Below, piece by piece: positions 1 to 14,648 of a stretch of 64,000 nucleotides of DNA (position 1 is the first letter of the stretch; each line of letters opens with the position of its first letter). Made by a program: the position numbers and the translations under genes. Where the stretch lies: positions 3,100,001-3,164,000 of the forward strand of contig CP025776.1 of the NCBI GenBank assembly GCA_002886105.1. Reading direction: 5' to 3'. The notes under the pieces are model-generated. The model made no database searches, was not told where the DNA came from, and saw only the letters and a list, made by a program, of their open reading frames with translations. Source of the DNA: Enterobacter sp. EA-1 (GTDB taxonomy: Bacteria; Pseudomonadota; Gammaproteobacteria; Enterobacterales; Enterobacteriaceae).

Positions 1-677
1 ATGACCAAACAGACCGTTGTCGGAACCGTGTGGGTTAAGCGCCGCGACCGCAATGCGCGGGTTCTTAATGTTGAGCGCCGTGAACTCGTGGTTGATCTGC
101 TGTACACAGGCCAGTACGCGCTCTTTGTTGGCGTAGTCACAGGCATCTTTCAGCGCCATGTGGCGGCTGACAAAGAACACGCGCAGGTTGTGCACATGGA
201 ACATTGTCAAACCGTAATCGGAACGCGTTTCGACTGGTAAATTTCCGTGTGGCACACCGGCAACTTACAGCCCGCCAGTTTGATGGCTTCTTTGTGGATG
301 GGCGCAGTAGAGACGACATCAATCAGCCCCGCCATCCCCAGTTCGATGGATTTCATGACATAATCCAGCGACATTTTTCCCGCCAGTTGCTGGACTTTAC
401 CCCCAGACAATGCTGTCGCAGTCATAGTCGCCAGTTTCCAGCACATCCAGCGTACCCCAGCTGTATTTCGCCTGATCCGGATGGATGATTTTATTGATCG
501 GGAAATTGCACCCCCTGGATTTTCATCGCCCGCTGAATGATAGGGATGGAGCCAATCAGGAATGGCTTGCACTCGTCATACACTTTTATCCATCAACGTC
601 GCTACGGTAATTTCCGGACCAATCCCGGCGGGATCGCCAATGGTGACAGCTACAACGGGTTTTTTATCTACAGACAT
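1..677 (-). CDS. pdxA2: PdxA-family 4-phosphate dehydrogenase (PdxA2-like), 3' end cut by window edge
   Basis: From the ATG at 677 the chain opens with the PdxA motif GDPAGIGPEIT. It later shows the metal-site HTE (around 260) and an NPH motif near the left edge (around 45). About the last third of the roughly 330-residue family length lies outside the window. Frame breaks are seen near 585, 500 and 265. Classical PdxA oxidises 4-phosphohydroxy-threonine in vitamin B6 synthesis. PdxA2 paralogues act in catabolism, oxidising and decarboxylating D-threonate or erythronate 4-phosphate to dihydroxyacetone phosphate. The divergent tetrulose-phosphate isomerase and SorC regulator favour the catabolic role (inference). 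The genuine biosynthetic pdxA normally sits beside ksgA, not here. Confidence 0.8.
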
Positions 678-708
678 CGTCGGACCTCTCGGTAATGGAA
701 CGTTGTTC

Positions 709-743
709 GTTCATATGTTCACTTGTAAATCATATGAACATAA
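709..743. promoter_or_regulatory. Putative operator: inverted TATGTTCA repeats near the pdxA2-like gene
   Basis: GTTCATATGTTCAC at 709-722 and its near inverse TCATATGAACATA at 730-742 form an imperfect palindromic pair 30-60 bases upstream of the pdxA2-like start. The same element recurs at 831-839 and 851-857. Placement fits binding by the adjacent SorC-family regulator (inference). Confidence 0.5.
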
Positions 744-769
744 CGTTAACCGATGTTTTTCCCGTGATG

Positions 770-785
770 AGTGATGGAGATCACA
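770..785. promoter_or_regulatory. CRP site in divergent catabolic promoter region
   Basis: AGTGATGGAGATCACA matches the CRP consensus TGTGA-N6-TCACA with one mismatch. It lies midway between the divergent pdxA2-like and isomerase genes, suggesting cAMP-dependent activation of the catabolic locus (inference from motif and position). Confidence 0.7.
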
Positions 786-830
786 TAAAATTTCGTGACC
801 CATTTTTGATCGCAAAAATGTGATCTAACA

Positions 831-857
831 TATGTTCACGTAATGAATAAATGTTCA
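831..857. promoter_or_regulatory. Putative operator repeats TATGTTCA near the isomerase gene
   Basis: TATGTTCAC at 831-839 and ATGTTCA at 851-857 repeat the element found at 709-743 on the other side of the CRP site. Two copies flank each divergent start, a common layout for a local regulator. Confidence 0.45.
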
Positions 858-922
858 AATTAAGCAAGCAGATGCATAACACATTGCACAGGCCTTTGAT
901 TAGCAAGGAAATGGAGTTAAAG

Positions 923-1712
<790 letters not shown>

Positions 1713-1731
1713 TATTAAGGAGATATCGGCA

Positions 1732-2706
1732 ATGGAAAAACAATGCGATGGCTGAACAAGACTCTGATTACGAACTTCGACGGAAATAGCCGTCGCGTAT
1801 TACGAGCAGGAACAGACCCGGAAGAAATTGCCCAGCGGTTTGGCATCTCGCGTATTAAAGTCGGCAGGCTGCTGAAAAAAGCCCGCCACGAGGGGATCGT
1901 TGAAATCAACGTTAAATATCACCCGGTCTTTAGTTCGCAGATTGAACAACAGTTCATTCAAAATTTTGGTATCAAACGGGCGTTAATCGCCCTTGATCAT
2001 CATGATGAGGATGAGCAACGCCAGCAAGTGGCGGCACTGGTCAGCAACTATCTTGCCACCATTCTGAAAACGACATGACCGTCACCGTCGGTCAGGGGCG
2101 TAATGTGGCGGCAGTGGCCAATCACGTGGGTATTTTCCCGGAGCGTTCCTGCCGCTTTATTTGCGGTATCGGCGGTACCAAGCGCGATGGTCAGCTTATC
2201 GACGCCGACCATATCAGCCGTAATCTGGCGCGTAAATTCAACGGGTTTAGTGAAACGCTGTATGCGCCGGCCTATGTGGAAACCCCGGCATTGCGCGAGG
2301 CGTTTATCCAGAACCGCCTGATCAAAGCCACCCTCGAACAGGCGAGCAAGGCAGACATTGCGCTGATTGGTCTGGGGGATATGAACGAAAACAGCTTTAT
2401 GGTGCAACTGGGGTGGTTTACGCCGCAGGAGATCATTACCGCCCGTCAGGAACAGGGCGTGGTGGGTGACCTCGGCCGGCTACAGCTTTTTTCAACATTC
2501 AGGGTACCCCGGTCGACACGGTGATGAACGATCGGGTGATTGGTCTGAGTCTGGAGCAGCTACGCACCATTCCCTGCGTGATCGCGATTGCGTCGGAAAG
2601 CACCAAAGCAACGGCCATTCTCGGCGCGCTGCGCACCGGGGTGATCGATGTACTGGCCACCAGCGCCTCCAACGCCCGCACGGTGATCAATCTGCAAAAG
2701 CGCTGT
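1732..2706 (+). CDS. SorC-family transcriptional regulator
   Basis: An N-terminal helix-turn-helix ([18 protein letters not shown], about 1820-1875) is followed by a sugar-phosphate-binding SorC domain with [10 protein letters not shown] and [10 protein letters not shown]. SorC proteins are sugar-phosphate-responsive regulators of nearby catabolic operons. The start at 1732 is preceded by AAGGAG at 1717-1722. An alternative ATG at 1748 gives [10 protein letters not shown]. Frame breaks are seen near 1745, 1785, 1820, 2075, 2480 and just before the stop. It is probably co-transcribed with the isomerase and controls the divergent promoters (inference). The gene ends at a shared terminator with cobB. 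Confidence 0.8.
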
Positions 2707-2708
2707 AA

Positions 2709-2741
2709 ACCGCCCTCCTCCCGCCGGAGAGGAGCGGTTTT
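2709..2741. terminator. Terminator between the SorC-type gene and cobB
   Basis: ACCGCCCTCCT pairs with AGAGGAGCGGT across a short loop, followed by TTTT on the plus strand. The two genes converge here. Confidence 0.65.
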
Positions 2742-2745
2742 CGCG

Positions 2746-3552
2746 TTACAGCTTTTTCAGCAGTTTTTCGACGTACCACCACGCTTGCCAGCCCGTAATG
2801 TTTCTCTTCGAACTCGCTGCTCGGTTCGAGGTTCAGCTCGACGGTGTGCGCGCCATGCAGTTTTGCTTCGTGAACAAACCCGGCGGCAGGATAGACATGG
2901 CCGGACGTGCCGATAGCAATAAAGACATCCGCCATTGCCAGCGCGCTGTAGATCTCATCCATGCCCAGCGGCATCTCGCCAAACCACACTACGTGCGGGC
3001 GCAGCGGCGCGGGGAACTGGCAACAGTGGCATTTGTCGTCACGGGTAACATCATCGGTCCACTTCAGCACCTGCCCGCTCTGGGAACAGCGCACTTTCAA
3101 CAGCTCGCCGTGCATATGGATGATGTGTTTATTTCCGGCGCGCTCATGCAGGTTGTCGATATTTTGCGTGATCAGTAAAAAGCGATCCCCCAATGCCTGC
3201 TCCAGTTCGGCCAGCGCCAGATGCGCGGCGTTGGGCACAATTTCCGGCTGCTGGAGCTGGCGGCGGCGATCGTTATAAAAGGTTTGCACCAGTTGCGGGT
3301 TACGGGCAAAGCCTTCCGGCGTCGCCACATCTTCGACATGATGTTCTTCCCACAACCCATCTGCCGCACGGAAGGTGCGGATCCCGGACTCGGCGGAGAT
3401 ACCCGCCCCGGTCAGTACGACGACTCTCGGTTTTTCCATCACTTCAGGCACCATTGTGTCACGGAAAAAATGCGCTGGCGTAACCGCTCGCGCAAGCGGC
3501 GTTTGTTACGGCGAAAACGGCTGAGACGATGTGAACGTCGCGATTGCAGCAT
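2746..3552 (-). CDS. cobB: CobB, NAD-dependent protein deacylase (sirtuin)
   Basis: Removes acetyl or succinyl groups from lysines, for example on acetyl-CoA synthetase, using NAD. The sequence shows [26 protein letters not shown], the catalytic histidine in HMHGE and the zinc-binding KCHCCQF segment. The long-form start at 3552 gives the arginine-rich extension [17 protein letters not shown] known in enterobacterial CobB. The short form would start at 3454. A frame break at about 3468 is a missing T in a T run, and another lies near 2790. It sits 4 bases downstream of nagK at the end of the lolCDE-nagK-cobB run. Confidence 0.93.
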
Positions 3553-3556
3553 CCTC

Positions 3557-4473
3557 TCAGGACGGGTCAGTAAGATGAAGAAACGCCGCGCCGCGCATAC
3601 CGCCTGCGTCGCCATAGCGTGCGCATTCAATACGCGGCACCTCGCCCGCTGGCAGCAGATGCGGGCGGATACGCTCCGGCAGCAATTGCGTCAGCGCGCT
3701 GAAATTCGATAAACCACCGCCGATCACCAGCAGGTCCGGATCGATAATGGTCAGAATATTGCCCAGACACACCGCCAGCAAGTCGACATACCGTTCGACA
3801 TGGGCCAGCGCTTTCGCCTCGCCCTGCTGCCAGCGGGTGATGATCTCCGGCGCGGACAATGACTGATGGTAGAAGTGTTTGTACAGCCATGCAAAACCAC
3901 GGCCGGAAAGGTAGTTCTCAATACAGCCGATTTTGCCGCAGCCGCAGCGGGTAAGCGGAAAATCAAACCCCATCAGCCCCAGCGCATCGACGGGCAAACG
4001 GATATGACCAAACTCGCCGGTGATAAAACGATGCCCGGTCACGGTTTTGCCATTCACCACCAGTCCACCGCCCACACCCGTGCCAAGGATCAGCCCCATC
4101 ACCAGCGGATAGCGCCGGAATTCATCATCCCGAGGGCTTCAGAGAGTGAAACAGTTGGCATCGTTATCCAGCCGGACGTCGCGCTCCAGCAACGCGCTGA
4201 GATCGGTGCGCAGCGGCTGACCGCTGGCGGCGGGAAGATTGGCGGCATACAGCGTACCGTCGGCGGTTTCCGGCATGCCGGGAATACCGATGCCGACCGT
4301 GCCTTTCACGCCGAAACGCGCATCCGCTTCCGCAACCAGCTCAGCAATGGCGCGCAAAACGACGTATAACTGTCATGGGGCGTGGCGACACGGGTTTCCC
4401 ACTGTAAGCGTCGGTTGGCGTCAAAGACGCCTAACGCGATTTTACTGCCGCCAATATCAAATCCGTAATTCAT
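3557..4473 (-). CDS. nagK: NagK, N-acetyl-D-glucosamine kinase
   Basis: A ROK-family kinase that phosphorylates N-acetylglucosamine recovered from peptidoglycan recycling. It begins [18 protein letters not shown] (ATP site) and contains [12 protein letters not shown], the zinc motif [11 protein letters not shown] and [13 protein letters not shown] at the C-terminus. The length of about 303 residues matches E. coli NagK. Frame breaks lie near 4365 and 4120. It is 36 bases downstream of lolE and 4 bases upstream of cobB, the order seen in E. coli. Confidence 0.93.
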
Positions 4474-4509
4474 CGCCACTCCTTCGTTGTGGCCCTACTC
4501 ACACCGGGA

Positions 4510-7889
<3,380 letters not shown>

Positions 7890-8750
7890 ATGAAACAGAA
7901 AACATTATGGATTAATCAAATCAAAGGGTTATGTATTTTGCACCGGTGGTAATATATCACTCAGTCATTACTTTTACCCGCATCTTGATCTTTTTTCAAC
8001 ACCCCCGGTCCGAAACGCTGGCGAAATGTTGGATCTATTTCAACCTCTACCTCGCGCCGTTTCGCATGCCGGTGTTCTTCTTTATCCTCGGGTTACCTGA
8101 TCCGTCGCTATATCGACGAGGTTCCGTGGAAAGAGACCATCGACAAACGGATCTGGAGCATTGTGTATGTGCTGGCGCTCTGGGGCGTGTTGCAATGGGT
8201 CGGACTTAGCCATATTAATGACTGGCTGGCGCCGGATCGCGACCTCAGTAACGCGTCGAATGCCGCGTACGCCGACAACTGGAGAGAGTTCTTACAGGGA
8301 TGCTCACCGCCAGCACCAGGGTATCTGTACGCATTAATCGTCTATTTCACGCTTTGTAAGTTGTTAAGCAACTGGAAAATCCCCGTCCTCACATTGATGA
8401 TCCTCGCCAGCCTCGCCATTAATTATCTGCCGCTACCCCGGTGGGGGATGAACAGTGTGGTGCGCAATATGATCTTCTATACCACGGGTGCATGGTATGG
8501 CAACGCTGTCATGGAGTGGGTGAAAACCGTGGCGATACGTCGTTACGCACTGTTGTTCGCTGTCCACTGTGGTTGTTTGGGCATCATGCGCCTGTTCCGG
8601 GAGTTGGAGCAGCGTTTCCCGCCGAGTGAAAACAGTCTGCTGAATTTGTACGCTGGCTGGACTGCTGGTGCGGAAAATCTCCACCGCACTGTTTGCTGAT
8701 GTTTTTTCACCCCACCGGCGAAGCTTCGCCCGGCCATTGCCACACGCTAA
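7890..8750 (+). CDS. ycfT: YcfT, acyltransferase-3-like inner-membrane protein, internally shortened
   Basis: It starts MKQKTLWINQIKGLC and continues with acyltransferase-3 features: YNLYLAPFRMPVFFF, ALIVYFTLCKLLS and WGMNSVVRN. The span encodes about 285 residues against about 357 in E. coli. The alignment I can make from memory lacks two blocks, about 18 residues near 8560 and about 50 near 8643, the latter holding the last membrane helices and a conserved IAIYTTHR-like segment. The C-terminus then resumes as LAGLLVRKIS and ends PPAKLRPAIATR. Other breaks are single bases, including a T run one short near 8705. It may be decayed, or collapsed in assembly. Confidence 0.8.
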
Positions 8751-8806
8751 ACCCACGCGTTCGCCTTGGCTAAAACAATCAGATAATAAAGGGATTGCGT
8801 ATCAGT

Positions 8807-8832
8807 GATATGCCCCCATATGGGGGTATATC
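8807..8832. promoter_or_regulatory. 26-bp near-perfect palindrome just upstream of mfd
   Basis: GATATGCCCCCATATG followed by GGGGTATATC forms a palindrome with a single mismatched pair, centred 35 bases before the mfd start. It could be an operator or a leader hairpin. No known regulator is assigned. Confidence 0.5.
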
Positions 8833-8854
8833 CATAAGGAACACCTTCGACTCT

Positions 8855-11800
8855 ATGCCTGAACAATACCGTTATTCTCTGCCGACAAAAGCAGGCGATC
8901 AGCGCCAGTTTGGCGAACTCACCGGTGCAGCCTGCGCCACCGAAGTGGCGGAAATCATTGAACGCCATGCGGGCCCGGTGGTGTTAATCGCACCCGATAT
9001 GCAAAACGCATTGCGTTTGCAGGATGAGATTGGGCAATTTACCGACAATCTGGTGATGAACCTTGCTGACTGGGAAACGCTGCCGTACGACAGTTTCTCA
9101 CCGCACCGGAGATTATCTCTTCGCGCCTGTCGACCCTGTATCAACTGCCCGCCATGCAGCGCGGCGTGCTGATTGTACCGGTTAATACGTTAATGCAGCG
9201 CGTTTGCCCGCACAGCTACCTGCACGGCCACGCGCTGGTGATGCAAAAGGCCAGCGTCTGTCACGCGACCAGTTGCGCACTCAGCTTGAAAGCGCGGGTT
9301 ACCGCCACGTGGACCGGTGATGGAACACGGCGAGTACGCCACCCGCGGCGCATTGCTGGATCTCTTCCCGATGGGCAGCGAGCAACCGTTCCGCCTCGAC
9401 TTTTTCGATGATGAAATCGACAGTTTGCGTCTTTTCGACACCGATACACAGCGTACGCTGGAAGAAGTTGAAGCGATTAACTTACTGCCCGCACATGAAT
9501 TCCCGACAGACAAAACCGCGATTGAGCTGTTCCGTAGCCAGTGGCGCGACAAGTTTGACGTCAAACGCGATGCTGAACATATCTATCAGCAGGTCAGTAA
9601 GGGCACCCTGCCCGCGGGGATAGAATACTGGCAGCCCTTGTTTTTCAGTGAGCCATTGCAGCCGCTGTTCAGCTACTTCCCGGCCAACACATTGCTGGTG
9701 AATACCGGTTCACTGGAAGCCAGCGCCGAGCGTTTTCAGCAAGAGACGCAAGCGCGCTTCGAGAGCCGCGGTGTCGACCCGATGCGCCCGCTACTGCCAC
9801 CGGATGCCCTGTGGTTGCGCGTCGATGCGTTATTCAGCGAGCTGAATAAGTGGCCGCGTATCCAGCTTAAAAGTGAACAACTGGCGAAGAAAGCCGCGCA
9901 CGTCAACCCGGGTTACCAGACGTTGCCGGATCTCTCTGTGCAGGCGCAGCAAAAATCCCCGTTGGACAACCTGCGCAAATTCCTTGGAGTCCTTTAGCGG
10001 CCCGGTGGTGTTCTCGGTGGAAAGTGAAGGCCGCCGTGAAGCATTAATTGAACTGCTGGCGCGTATTAAGGTTGCACCCAAACGGATCCTGCGTCTTGAC
10101 GAGGCCACCAGCGCGGGTAGCTGGCTGATGATTGGCGCGGCCGAACATGGCTTTATCGATACGCTGCGCAACCGGGTGCTGATTTGCGAAAGCGATCTGC
10201 TGGGCGAGCGCGTTGCCCGCCGCCGTCAGGACACGCGTCGTACCATCAACCCGGACACGTTGATCCGCAACCTCGCCGAGTTGCACGATGGTCAGCCGGT
10301 GGTGCACCCGGAGCATGGCGTCGGGCGCTATGCCGGCATGACCACGCTGGAAACGGGCGGCATCAAAAATGAGTACCTGATGCTGACCTACGCCAACGAC
10401 GCCAAACTGTATGTTCCGGTGTCGTCGCTGCATCTGATCAGCCGTTACGCCGGTGGTGCGGAAGAGAACGCGCCGCTGCATAAACTGGGCAGCGACGCAC
10501 CGGTCGCGGGCGCGGCAAAAAGCGGCGGAAAAAAGTGCGTGACGTCGCGGCAGAGCTGCTGGACATCTATGCGCAGCGCGCGGCTAAGGCGGGGTTTGCC
10601 TTTAAACACGATCGCGAACAGTATCAACTGTTCTGCGATGGTTTCGTTTGAAACCACGCCGGATCAGGCGCAGGCCATCAATGCGGTGCTCAGCGATATG
10701 TGCCAGCCGCTGGCGATGGATCGTCTGGTGTGCGGCGATGTGGTAAAACCGAAGTGGCAATGCGCGCAGCATTTCTCGCGGTGGAAAACAATAAACAGGT
10801 GGCCGTACTGGTGCCAACCACCCTGCTCGCTCAGCAGCATTTTGATAATTTCCGCGACCGTTTCGCTAACTGGCCGGTGCGCATTGAGATGCTTTCCCGT
10901 TTCCGCAGCGCCAAAGAGCAGGCACAAGTCCTGGAACAAGCGGCAGAAGGCAAAATAGATATTCTGATTGGCACGCACAAACTGCTGCAAAGCGACGTCA
11001 AACTGAAAGATCTCGGCTTGTTGATCGTCGATGAGGAGCACCGCTTTGGCGTGCGTCATAAAGAGCGCATTAAAGCGATGCGTGCCGATGTCGACATCCT
11101 GACCCTGACGGCAACGCCAATCCCACGTACGCTCAATATGGCAATGAGCGGGATGCGCGATCTGTCGATTATCGCCACCCCACCGGCGCGCCGGCTGGCG
11201 GTGAAAACCTTTGTGCGCGAGTACGACAGCCCTGGTGGTGCGCGAGGCGATCCTGCGTGAAGTACTGCGCGGCGGCCGAGTCTATTATCTGTATAACGAC
11301 GTGGAAAATATCCAGAAAGCGGCAGACAGACTGGCGGAACTGGTACCGGAAGCGCGTATTGCTATCGGCCACGGGCAGATGCGTGAACGCGAACTGGAAC
11401 GGGTGATGAATGACTTCCACCATCAGCGTTTTAACGTACTGGTGTGCACCACCATTATTGAAACCGGGCTCGATATTCCGACCGCCAACACCATCATTAT
11501 TGAGCGGGCTGACCACTTCGGGCTGGCGCAGTTACATCAGTTGCGCGGCCGTGTGGGGCGTTCGCATCATCAGGCCTATGCCTCGGTTGTTAACACCGCA
11601 TCCGAAAGCGATGACGACAGACGCGCAAAAACGCACCGGAAGCCATCGCCTCGCTGGAAGATTTGGGTGCTGGTTTTGCGCTGGCGACCCACACGGAGAT
11701 CCGTGGCGCCGGGGAACTGCTGGGTGAGGATCAGAGCGGTCAGATGGAAACCATTGGTTTCTCGCTCTATATGGAGCTGCTGGAAAACGCCGTTGATGCA

Positions 11801-12294
11801 TTAAAGGCGGGGCGCGAACCCTCGCTGGAAGATCTCACCAACCAGCAAACGGAGGTGGAATTGCGCATGCCTTCGCTGCTGCCGGATGACTTTATCCCGG
11901 ATGTGAACACACGTTTGTCCTTCTATAAACGTATTGCCAGTGCAAAAGACGACAATGCGCTGGAAGAGATCAAAGTCGAGCTGATTGACTGCTTTGGCCT
12001 GCTGCCGGATGCAGCGCGGACATTGCTGGACATCGCCCTGCTGCGCCAGCAGGCGCAGAAGCTCGGCATCCGTAAGCTGGAGGGTAACGAAAAGGCGGTG
12101 TGATTGGAGTTCAACGAAAAAAATCACGTCAACCCGGCACTGGCTGATTGGTTTATTGCAGAAGCAGCCGCAACACTTCCGCCTTGATGGTCCAACGCGG
12201 CTGAAATTCATGCAGGATCTGGGGTGAACGCAAAACCCGCATGAACTGGGTGCGCAACTTTATGCAGCAGTTAGCCGAAAACGCCGTTGCCTGA
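8855..12294 (+). CDS. mfd: Mfd, transcription-repair coupling factor
   Basis: An ATP-dependent translocase that displaces RNA polymerase stalled at lesions and recruits UvrA. In order: UvrB-like N-terminal domains ([16 protein letters not shown] onward), the RNA-polymerase-interacting CarD-like domain ([13 protein letters not shown], about 10300), the helicase core with VCGDV(G)-type Walker A (damaged near 10740), DEEHRF at about 11030, [12 protein letters not shown] and [12 protein letters not shown], then the TRCF C-terminal domain. The total of about 1146 residues matches E. coli (1148). Roughly ten single-base frame breaks are scattered along it. It is followed by a strong terminator. Confidence 0.95.
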
Positions 12295-12307
12295 CAATCA
12301 TTACGCA

Positions 12308-12335
12308 ACCGGGCCATCAGGCCCGGTTTGTGTTT
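12308..12335 (+). terminator. mfd terminator
   Basis: ACCGGGCC-ATCA-GGCCCGGT forms a perfect 8-bp stem with a 4-base loop, followed by TTGTGTTT. Confidence 0.8.
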
Positions 12336-12442
12336 AAAACGCAACATTTACAAATATTTTGCACTATGCCGGGGACTTCCCGACACGCTGGCGCACCATA
12401 ATCCCATTAGTTTTCTACATAACCTTATGATTTGCATGGATT

Positions 12443-13415
12443 ATGGTCATGATCAAAAATTCCCGTTTTGCTCACTGGATAACGCTCTTCGCCGTTGCTG
12501 CGACGGTCGCCCTTTCTCTGCCCGCACGGGCGAATAGCTTGCCCCCTGCCGGGAGCCGCGTCGTTGGCGAAAACCGTTTTCACGTAGTGCAAAACGATGG
12601 AGGCTCACTGGAAGCCATCGCAAAACTACAGTACAACGTCGGTTTTCTGGCGCTGCTGCAGGCCAACCCCGGCGTGGATCCCTATGTACCGCGCGCGGGC
12701 AGCGTACTGACGATCCCGCTGCAAACCCTGCTGCCGGACGCGCCACGTAAAGGCATTGTGATTAACCCGGCCGAACTGCGTCTGTATTACTATCCGCCCG
12801 GTAAAAATGAAGTCATTGTCCACCCGATCGGTATTGGTCAACTGGGCGGCGATACGCTGACCCCCACGATGGTAACAACCGTCTCGGATAAACGTGCTAA
12901 CCCCACGTGGACGCCAACCGCCAATATTCGGGCGCGCTATAAAGCGCAAGGCATCGATCTTCCTGCCGTGGTTCCTGCCGGGCCGGATAACCCGATGGGG
13001 CATCACGCCATTCGTCCGGCGGCCTTCGGCGGTGTTTATCTGCTGCATGGCACCAATGCCGATTTCGGCATCGGGATGCGGGTTAGCTCCGGTTGCATCC
13101 GCCTGCGCGATGGCGATATTTCCGCCCTCTACGCGGCGGTCTCTCCGGGCACGCCAGTGAACATTATCAATACCCCGATTAAAGTCTCGGTCGAGCCTGA
13201 CGGCAGACGGCTGGTGGAAGTCCATCAACCGTTATCAAAATCCATTGATGACGATCCGAAAACGCTGCCGATTGTGCTGAATGCAGCGATGCAGGCATTC
13301 CAGGGACGATGCGCGCAGCGATGCGCAAGTGATGACCCACGCGATGGAAATCCGCTCCGGCATGCCTGTTGATGTTACCCGCCGCCGACCCGTCGGTACA
13401 GATGCTGTAACCTGA
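12443..13415 (+). CDS. ldtC: LdtC (YcfS), L,D-transpeptidase
   Basis: A periplasmic enzyme that attaches Braun lipoprotein to, or crosslinks, peptidoglycan. It has an N-terminal signal peptide ending near PARA, a LysM-like domain (about residues 45-92) and a YkuD catalytic domain with HGTNADFGIGMRVSSGCIRL, the nucleophile Cys being near residue 218. A frame break near 13305 disrupts only the last 40 residues. Two starts, 12443 and 12449, are possible. It lies between mfd and bhsA as in E. coli. The 13-bp hairpin that follows is shared with bhsA. Confidence 0.93.
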
Positions 13416-13425
13416 CCTGATACGC

Positions 13426-13453
13426 AAAAGGCCCTGCATGTGCAGGGCCTTTT
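13426..13453. terminator. Bidirectional terminator between ldtC and bhsA
   Basis: A perfect 13-bp inverted repeat AAAAGGCCCTGCA-TG-TGCAGGGCCTTTT gives a U-tract in both directions, serving two convergent genes. Confidence 0.88.
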
Positions 13454-13486
13454 ATGGCAGTGGCATAAGGGCTGTGAGGGACGACC

Positions 13487-13743
13487 TTATTTGTAGAGAA
13501 CCGCAGTACCATGCAGGTTATCGGAACCGGTCACAGAAGTGATGCGGAAGGATTTCGCACCCATCTGTTCGGCTTTCTGCGCCAGTTTATCTTCAACAGA
13601 AGAGAGATTCGTGCTGGCAGTGACGCCAACCGTGGCAACTTCCTGCTGACCCGCCGGTGCGGACTGGACTTCAACCGCAGCCATGCTGGCAAAAGAGAGT
13701 GAGCTGAGTACCGCGGCGGCGAAAAGTGCTTTACGTTTGTCAT
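13487..13743 (-). CDS. bhsA: BhsA (YcfR), stress and biofilm outer-membrane protein
   Basis: A small DUF1471-family protein linked to stress resistance, copper permeability and biofilm formation. The start at 13743 gives MTNVK, a signal peptide (LSSLSFASMA-AVEVQS) and the conserved tail GAKSFRITSVTGSDNLHGTAVLYK. One A is missing in an A run near 13727, breaking the frame after residue 5. It is transcribed divergently from its repressor gene comR. Confidence 0.92.
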
Positions 13744-13789
13744 GATTGTTTACCTGTATGCAGATGATGGATGTCGCCAACGAATAAGT

Positions 13790-13857
13790 TAACGATCGAT
13801 AGATAAATGGTAGTTGTGATCTGCATCACACGTCAACATCTTTTGTAACGATCGTTA
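13790..13857. promoter_or_regulatory. bhsA/comR control region: perfect CRP site flanked by TAACGATCG repeats
   Basis: TGTGATCTGCATCACA at 13815-13830 is an exact CRP consensus (TGTGA-N6-TCACA). TAACGATCGAT at 13790-13800 and the perfect palindrome TAACGATCGTTA at 13846-13857 flank it and are good candidates for ComR (TetR-type) operators. Assignment to ComR is inference from position. Confidence 0.7.
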
Positions 13858-13986
13858 TTTAAAATATTAATTGCTTAAAATTCATAACCATAGGATTTAT
13901 TAATTTGTGCTGTTTTGCCGCTGGTCAGGGCTGACAGAATGTTTTTATAATGACTGCTCAGCAAACCAACAAAGGTAAGCGGCACT

Positions 13987-14609
13987 ATGACGACTGATCT
14001 CCAGTTGCAGCAAAAAAAGCCGTGGCCGACCGAAAGTGTTCGACAGGGAAGCGGCGCTCGACAAAGCCATGACGCTGTTCTGGCAGCATGGCTACGAAGC
14101 CACATCATTATCCGACGACCGGCGCGAAAGCACCGACGCTTTATGCAGAGTTCACCAATAAAGAAGGGTTGTTCCGCGCGGTACTGGACCGTTATATCGC
14201 GCGTTTCGCCACGCAACACGAGGCTCCGTTGCACTGCGAGGAAAAACCTATTGAGCAGGCGCTACTGGACTATTTCACCGCCGTGGCGAAATGTTTCACC
14301 AGTACGGATACGCCAGCCGGCTGTTTTATGATCAATACTTCCGCAACGCTGGCGGCCTCTTCGCAGGCGATTGCGAAGACCATCAAATCGCGGCACGCAC
14401 AGCAGGAAGAAACGCTGCTCACGTTCCTGACGCAACGCCAGCAACGTGGGGAGATCCCCGCAGGCGCGGATCCACAGGCACTGGCGCAGTTTCTGGGTTG
14501 TATATTGCAGGGCATGTCAATTAGCGCGCGCGAAGGTGCAAGTTGTGAAAAGCTGCTGCAAATTACCCGAACTACGCTGCGTTTGTGGCCAGATCTGATC
14601 AAACTCTGA
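13987..14609 (+). CDS. comR: ComR (YcfQ), TetR-family copper-responsive repressor of bhsA
   Basis: A TetR-family repressor that loses DNA binding when copper is bound. It starts [11 protein letters not shown], and the helix-turn-helix region reads [11 protein letters not shown] followed by [16 protein letters not shown] once the breaks near 14020, 14050 and 14110 are repaired. The C-terminal ligand domain is intact ([25 protein letters not shown]). It diverges from bhsA across a 243-base control region. Confidence 0.92.
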
Positions 14610-14619
14610 GAGGTTTATA

Positions 14620-14648
14620 CCCGGCGGCACGTCGCTTGCCGGGTTGAC
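14620..14648 (+). terminator. Probable comR terminator
   Basis: CCCGGC at 14620-14625 pairs with GCCGGG at 14638-14643 around a 12-base loop. It is followed by a weak T-rich tail. Confidence 0.45.

Noticed and set aside
1-240. Open frame starting exactly at base 1 on the plus strand
   Set aside because: It is the complement of the PdxA-family gene, whose minus-strand translation carries the NPH motif here.
14100-14200. comR as a genuinely inactivated repressor
   Set aside because: The breaks in the helix-turn-helix region are single-base and of the same kind as in essential genes nearby.
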